Assembly: GCA_032718475.1 (NCBI GenBank)
Contig: JAUCBJ010005138.1
Coordinates: 1-32,383, forward strand
Direction of reading: 5' to 3'
Source of the DNA: Nemertoderma westbladi
Taxonomy: Eukaryota; Xenacoelomorpha; Nemertodermatida; Nemertodermatidae
Length of the DNA: 32,383 nucleotides
A program made the translations under genes and the position numbers. Positions 27,204 through 32,383 of the stretch are shown in pieces (the first letter of the stretch is position 1; every line of letters starts with the position of its first letter). A model generated the notes under the pieces. It saw nothing but the letters and a program-made list of their open reading frames with translations. It was not told the DNA's origin and searched no databases.

Positions 27204-27735
27204 GTTGATGGACCAGTTTGTATAATCTCGTTGATGGACCAGTTTGTATAATCTCGTTGATGGACCAGTTTGTATAATCTCTTTGATGGACCAGTTTGTA
27301 TAATCTCTTTGATGGACCAGTTTGTATAATCTCGTTGATGGACCAGTTTGTATAATCTCGTTGATGGACCAGTTTCTATATACTAGTTGATGGACCAGTT
27401 TGTATAATCTCGTTGATGGACCAGTTTGTATAATCTCGTTGATGGACCAGTTTGTATAATCTCTTTGATGGACCAGTTTGTATAATCTCGTTGATGGACC
27501 AGTTTGTATAATCTCGTTGATGGACCAGTTTGTATAATCTCGTTGATGGACCAGTTTCTATATACTAGTTGATGGACCAGTTTGTATAATCTCGTTGATG
27601 GACCAGTTTGTATAATCTCTTTGATGGACCAGTTTGTATAATCTCGTTGATGGACCAGTTTGTATAATCTCGTTGATGGACCAGTTTCTATATACTAGTT
27701 GATGACCAGTTTCTATATACTAGTTGATGGACCAG
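27204..27735 (+). repeat. 26-bp minisatellite, about 20 units
   Basis: The unit is GTTGATGGACCAGTTTGTAT followed by AATCTC. Some units carry TTTGATGG, and some end CTATATACTA, which recur at regular distances (near 27373, 27555, 27685), suggesting block duplication. It is continuous with the next array through a shared TGGACC(A/C)(A/C/G)GTTT core. Confidence 0.95.
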
Positions 27736-28250
27736 TTTCTATACTTGTAGCTGGACCCGTTTATACTCGTTTATACTTGTAGCTGGACCCGTTTATACTC
27801 GTTTATACTTGTAGCTGGACCCGTTTATACTCGTTTATACTTGTAGCTGGACCCGTTTTTACTCATTGCTGGACCCGTTTATACTTGTAGCTGAACCCAT
27901 TTGCCTTTATACTCATTGCTGGACCAGTTTATATTTATACTTGTGCTAAATTCGGTTATACATGTAGCTGGACCCGTTTATACTCATTGCTGGACCCGTT
28001 TATATTTATACTTGTGCTAAATTCGGTTATACTTGTAGCTGAACCCTTTTATACTCATTGCTGGACCCGTTTATATTTATACTTGTGCTAAATTCGGTTA
28101 TACTTGTAGCGGAACCCTTTTATACTCATTGCTGGACCCGTTTATATTTATACTTGTGCTAAATTCGGTTATACTTGTAGCTGAACCCTTTTATACTCAT
28201 TGCTGGACCCGTTTATATTTATACTTGTGCTAAATTCGGTTATACTTGTA
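27736..28250 (+). repeat. Minisatellite with TGGACCCGTTTATA core and 71-bp higher-order unit
   Basis: It first has short units of GCTGGACCCGTTTATACTCG plus TTTATACTTGTA, then a 71-bp unit of CTGGACCCGTTTATATTTAT, ACTTGTGCTAAATTCGGTTA and CTTGTAGCTGAACCC. Starts at 27990, 28061, 28132 and 28203 are exactly 71 bp apart. It seems to derive from the 26-bp array next to it. Confidence 0.92.
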
Positions 28251-28499
28251 GCTATTTCAAATTGTAGTCAAGTTGTAGTTAATTCTGTTTTAATTAAATA
28301 AGCATACTAGCAATAAGCATTTTCATATTTCGATTATTCCGCTATAATATATTATAAAATTGGTTCATAAAATTTCAAACGTTTCAACTAAAAAAAATAA
28401 ATTTAATTATCATGTCGTTATTCAGGTACCTGCCCCCCAAATTTTTCTACGATATTTTATTAACTTAAAGTAAGTTTTAAAGTTAAAGCCGTTAAAGCA

Positions 28500-28870
28500 T
28501 GGTTATAGTTCTGGGAGATTGGGAGAGTAAACATTGCGTATACAATGCATCATAAAACCTGCGTATTTACCGCTTTTAATAAGCGTAAATAGTGTGTAAA
28601 ATGTGAGTAAACATTGCGTATACGATGCGTAAAATCTGCGTATTTCTCACTTGCAATTGTGCGTTTTTTGAATGTTTATTACGCATATAAACCACCTGCG
28701 AAAAATATGCGGTATAAACACACAAAAAAAGTCAAAGCGCGTATTAAACACGTGCGTTTCGCACATTTCACACCGTCACATTTTCTTTTGTTCTCCGCAC
28801 TAAAAACGCAAAGCGAAACGCACGCGTATCGCACTAAATACGCACTGCGGAAAATGTGCGTTTGACACAC
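28500..28870. repeat. TGCG/CGCA-rich tract, copy 2
   Basis: By my count 16 TGCG or CGCA words occur between about 28610 and 28870, far more than the AT-rich background would give. GAGTAAACATTGCGTATAC followed by an ATGC word occurs twice, 81 bp apart (near 28527 and 28608). Short frames on both strands are not coding: they only reflect the repeated words. It is related to the tract at 26015. Confidence 0.65.
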
Positions 28871-29089
28871 TGGGTTTAAGGGAATATTAATTTGGTTAAC
28901 AGATTTTGCATAAGAAAATTAAGTTATTATCAAAATTATTATTATTATATTCAGAACTTTTCAGAAGCTTTTATCTGGGCCTATTTCAGTATAAATATCG
29001 TCCATCGAAGCTTCTTCCACAGTGAAATACGGGCATTACTATACCTTTGGGTACCACCTGCCCATTGTTTAACCAATTTTTTTCATATA

Positions 29090-29390
29090 AAAAGGCTTTT
29101 ATCATTAGGTTTTTTTCCTAGAACAAATATTTGACCTTCTGACAGTAGTATGGTATTTTTTTCAAATACATGTTCTAGAAAAAAATGTGTTCTAGAATAG
29201 AAATATTTATCAAAATTAAACAACACTGTTCTACACACGGTAACATTTATAAAAAAGTAGAAAAATCTACCTTGTATAAAAAATATAAAATGTGTTCTAA
29301 AACAAAGTGTTCTAGAACAAAAATATTTATAAAAATTGATAGCTAACACGTGTTCTATAACATTTATAAAAAAAATTAGCAAAAATAATA
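29090..29390 (-). repeat. Degenerate tandem duplication of TGTTCTAGAA segments
   Basis: GTGTTCTAGAA followed by AAATATTTAT and AAAATT occurs near 29190 and 29308, each followed by ACATTTATAAAAAA. Further TGTTCTA words lie between. Two eroded units of about 118 bp. The minus-strand frame across it, rich in Phe and Ile, is a by-product. Confidence 0.6.
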
Positions 29391-29585
29391 TTAGAAATTA
29401 TCTATTTAATCTATTTAAATGCAATGTTATTATTAATGTCATGGAAACATTACTTTTTGTATTGACAGAAAAAGTGCTCTTTTTATGTCAAACTTGTTAA
29501 CGACTTTGACTAAAAAAAAACTTAAAACAACAAATAAAAGACATTTTGGCGCCCTTTTCGGATGGCGCCCAGGGGAAAGTAACCA

Positions 29586-29605
29586 CCCCCCCCCCCCCCC
29601 CCCCC
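29586..29605 (-). repeat. 20-nt poly-G tract (poly-C on + strand)
   Basis: It is next to CAGGGGAAAGTAACCAC. This partly resembles the start of the poly-G repeat family but the rest cannot be followed. A 24-bp duplication (GGGCCGGCAAACAGATAATG twice) lies at 29718-29763. Confidence 0.5.
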
Positions 29606-29763
29606 AATAGCTACGCTTCTGTAACTGCCCTTGTGGAAGACCTGGGTAGAACCCATGCAACATTGCGAACCAACTAGTCGATTTCCCGGCCTCAGTACTC
29701 AAACTTAGACCGGATAATGGGCCGGCAAACAGATAATGGCAATGGGCCGGCAAACAGATAATA

Positions 29764-30115
29764 GGTTTTCACAAATTGCGTGGTCCAATGGGTAAATGAC
29801 AGGTGGCACCTCAGTCCATGAGTCACTGCATATAGCCCAGTATGAGACGATCACGATATATTCACGATATTGTTCTTTGGCATCCCTATAAGACGGGCCT
29901 AATACCTCCCGAGTATGTTAACCAATTTGTTTGTTCGTTGAGAATATCCGCCCTATATACATACATCTAATGGGGTTCCAAAATTATAATTATTTATTAC
30001 ATGGGAAAAATTAGAACATTTTTTCACTATTCTCGAGGCATTTTAGTTACCGATCGTCAGCGAGGTTAATAAAGGGACGAGAGAATATTGAAAAAAAGGT
30101 TTGTTTTTTTCCATA
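29764..30115. other. Intergenic, no feature
   Basis: No gene or clear repeat is seen. Confidence 0.45.
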
Positions 30116-30584
30116 TTAGGGCGCTTTCACACGGCGACTACCGAGTCAAAGTCTAAATAAAATAAATATAGCTAGATAGCAATAATAAATAATGGGAGAA
30201 TCTTTTAGGCTCGTTAAGCCAAGGAATGCCTGTTCACCACCATGGGTGATCTTCCACAGGAAACCCTTCCACTCTGTTTCCCAAGTGGCCTTGGTTCCCA
30301 TATATCGACCACTGAAGGATGAAAGCCGGGGTTGGGCTAGGCTGCAGCATTTAAAGCACTGTGCCCAAACAGTGCTGCCCCATCTAGGGATCGAACCCGG
30401 GCTCCCTAATCGGAAGCACAGTAATGTCACCACTAGACCAAGCTGCTGCATTATAATAAATAATAATACATTATATAGGCCTAATATAATACATAAAGGC
30501 ATTCTAGAAAAAAATTAAATTTCATGTGATATGTTTCACATTTTTGTCTTTTGACTTTGACTCGGTAGTGTGAACGCGGCCTAA
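30116..30584. mobile_element. MITE with inverted ends, split by a SINE
   Basis: The left end reads TTAGGGCGCTTTCACAC then TACCGAGTCAAAGTC. The complement of the right end reads TTAGGCCGCGTTCACAC then TACCGAGTCAAAGTC. The left has five extra bases in between. TA flanks both sides (30114-30115, 30585-30586). The total is 469 bp, about 200 bp without the SINE inside. There is no ORF of its own. Confidence 0.85.
30194..30452 (-). mobile_element. tRNA-derived SINE inside the MITE
   Basis: On the minus strand an A box TGGTCTAGTGG (30440-30430) and a B box GTTCGATCC (30396-30388) lie 33 nt apart in a tRNA-like head. A body of about 190 bp follows. ATAATAAATAAT flanks it on both sides (30182-30193, 30453-30464) as a probable 12-bp target duplication, though the sequence is simple. 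Frames on both strands across it are by-products. Confidence 0.85.
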
Positions 30585-30997
30585 TACATAATTTTATTCC
30601 GAAATTTGTACTTTTTGTTACTGCATTCTTTAATTAAAGATATAGCATTGAATCTAAATAAGAAAACATTATGATATCTGCGATGGCAGATATCGGTTAC
30701 TAAATAAATTGAACTGTAGTGATTTATCATATTGCTTCCATAGTTACTGTGATTCAAATTAATGCACTCTTCAGCTCCTGATGCCGCCTTACTCAATGTT
30801 AAATAATTTAGTGTTCTCGAATATTTATTACGTAACCAGAGAACCGCTTAACTACATAAACCAATATTGGATATTGAGTTCTGTTTTGGTGTACGCCACG
30901 CAGACACTAAAGTTGCAATAACTTTTGAGTGTGTCAATGGATTTTTTTCAAAATACTTTCAAACCTTTTCTACTTCGACGCCATTTTAACACATGTA
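30585..30997. other. Intergenic, no feature
   Basis: It contains a small palindrome GATATCTGCGATGGCAGATATC near 30672. No gene is seen. Confidence 0.45.
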
Positions 30998-31327
30998 CTC
31001 TGGAGTCCCGAATAGGCGGGGCGACACGGCTATTAATTTTTGAAGTAAATATCCACCCACAATTCTCTTATTCCAGACACCCCGACTCTTATTTTTTTCT
31101 AAAAAATTTAGTACATTTTTTATTATGAGTGAATAAACGTTTGTTCTCATAATAATTGAGAGTTGAAAGTGAAAGAAAACAAAAACCGTGTACCGAGTAT
31201 ACCACCAGTAGCAGTAGGTACTGCTGTACCTGTACGCCTATACTGTATGTTAAGTAAATGTGTTAAATTTTCCACCCACCACGTTTATTCCACCCACGAC
31301 CCACCCCGTCTATTCGGGACTCCAGAG
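30998..31327. mobile_element. 330-bp MITE with TA target duplication
   Basis: The left end reads CTCTGGAGTCCCGAATAGGC and the complement of the right end reads CTCTGGAGTCCCGAATAGAC, so 19 of 20 bases agree. TA flanks both sides (30996-30997, 31328-31329). The interior has CCACCCAC words near both ends and no ORF. This fits a Tc1/mariner-type non-autonomous element. Confidence 0.88.
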
Positions 31328-31329
31328 TA

Positions 31330-32383
31330 ATAAAATTCCACCAAAAATATAAAATATATATTTTTGCCTACAGGACTATAAAAGTCAATGAAAACCTGAT
31401 AGACAATAATAATACAGCCGTGATATTATAGAACACAATATCGCAAAAAATATGTTTTGAGAAAATCCTTTAGTGGTTTGCTGTTATGAGTTAGCAGATG
31501 ATTGTTAGACCAGCGTATGTTCGTGAGGGAGGAAGATGGGGTAATTTTTAGATACAAAAATATTAAATTTTTACCCGTAAACAAAATATATAGCGTCAAA
31601 TGCGGTTGCAAAACATATATAAGGTCGATTACTTACAACTTATATTATCAGATTATATAAATAATACCCTACCGGTAGGTGAAATGTTCAGAATTGATAC
31701 AGCCAGAACAAGCTATCTCACTGATATAGGGTGTTCTACCATTCAAGATTATCGACATATCTATCTATATACGGGGGCACAACCCATAAGCATTTATAAA
31801 CAGAGGTGCCGTTACCGGTACCGGTACGGTAAAGGGAGTTATTCAAAACATCCAGGATAAAGACACAAGCCAGATGTGAATAATGAATAATGACAATATT
31901 AATTCGAAATCTTAACGCGTATTGTGGAATAAAAATGATATACAAATTTCAATTTATAAATATATTATATATATAATTTTGTTGATATGCTACAGCTACG
32001 CTAAAGATCGGTGCCAAAAATGTACAGGACAGGATATAGGGCCTACAATATACCGGTACCAGCAAGAATCAATATAGAACTTACCAAAAAGTGTTCAATA
32101 TCTAAAAAACAACGAACGCGTTATTAAAAGTACCCACCGCTAGTAGCGGTGACCGGCAAACTACGTCGCAGGTAATCTTTACAGCATTATGCATTAGGCT
32201 ACTCTGTCTGACTCTAATACTACAGTACTAAATCTAACATCAATGTTCCTTGCAAGTAGTTCACTATTTAATTTGCTCGATGCAGTATTTTGCCGTTTCC
32301 GTGGCTGTACTTCTGTTTTTGTTGCTGTTCAAACAACTGAGTACGTCGCCCTGTTTGTTTTTCATTAGATTCCAAACCCCATA
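31330..32383. other. Right end of the window, no supported gene
   Basis: AT-rich sequence with several ACCGGT palindromes (near 31668, 31814, 31820, 32051). Open frames are short and show no domain. No RNA gene is seen. Confidence 0.45.

Noticed and set aside
28614-28870. Frames on both strands in the TGCG tract
   Set aside because: They reflect the repeated words on both strands; no domain and no start context.

Overview
This is a piece of an animal nuclear genome, most likely a marine invertebrate. The evidence is multi-exon genes with GT-AG introns and AATAAA signals, an AT-rich background, degenerate non-LTR retrotransposons, tRNA-derived SINEs, MITE-like elements, long minisatellites and many 13-29 nt G/C homopolymers. 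I cannot fix the species. There is nothing prokaryotic or viral in it.

Genes. Two calponin-homology (CH) genes lie on the + strand. The first (3385-6420, four exons, 179 aa as read) is a transgelin/muscle-protein-20/calponin-like protein with one CH domain and a C-terminal calponin repeat. The second (12229-26733, nine exons that join in phase to 885 codons) has a filamin-style CH1-CH2 pair at the N-terminus, a long low-complexity middle and a C-terminal domain that I do not recognise. Minus-strand, single-exon genes sit inside introns of both. A 127-aa serine-rich unknown (4558-4941) is in intron 1 of the calponin gene. An EF-hand protein (15512-15952) and a 764-aa RSK-like double kinase (17185-19479) are both in the 8.4-kb intron 2 of the tandem-CH gene. 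The RSK-like protein is a full-length intronless copy whose two kinase domains have each lost catalytic residues. It looks like an RSK-derived retrogene turned pseudokinase and is the most interesting object here.

Repeats. 1-655 is a large inverted repeat of a decayed ORF in head-to-head arrangement. 887-3290 is a 25-bp minisatellite broken by a TA-flanked MITE. 10.9-11.5 kb and 13.5-15.1 kb hold two decayed copies of one non-LTR retrotransposon family, the second split by another dispersed repeat. Intron 8 of the tandem-CH gene holds a MITE with an 8-bp target duplication (25615-25889) and a TGCG-rich, palindromic tract. 27204-28250 holds two linked minisatellites (26-bp and 71-bp units). 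28500-28870 is a second TGCG-rich tract. 30116-30584 is a MITE containing a tRNA-derived SINE, and 30998-31327 is another TA-flanked MITE. A dispersed family starting with a poly-G tract occurs at about 4.2, 7.6, 13.4 and 21.0 kb.

The CH proteins are expected to bind actin and the EF-hand protein calcium. Their adjacency does not by itself show a shared pathway. All calls come from reading the sequence; no search was run.
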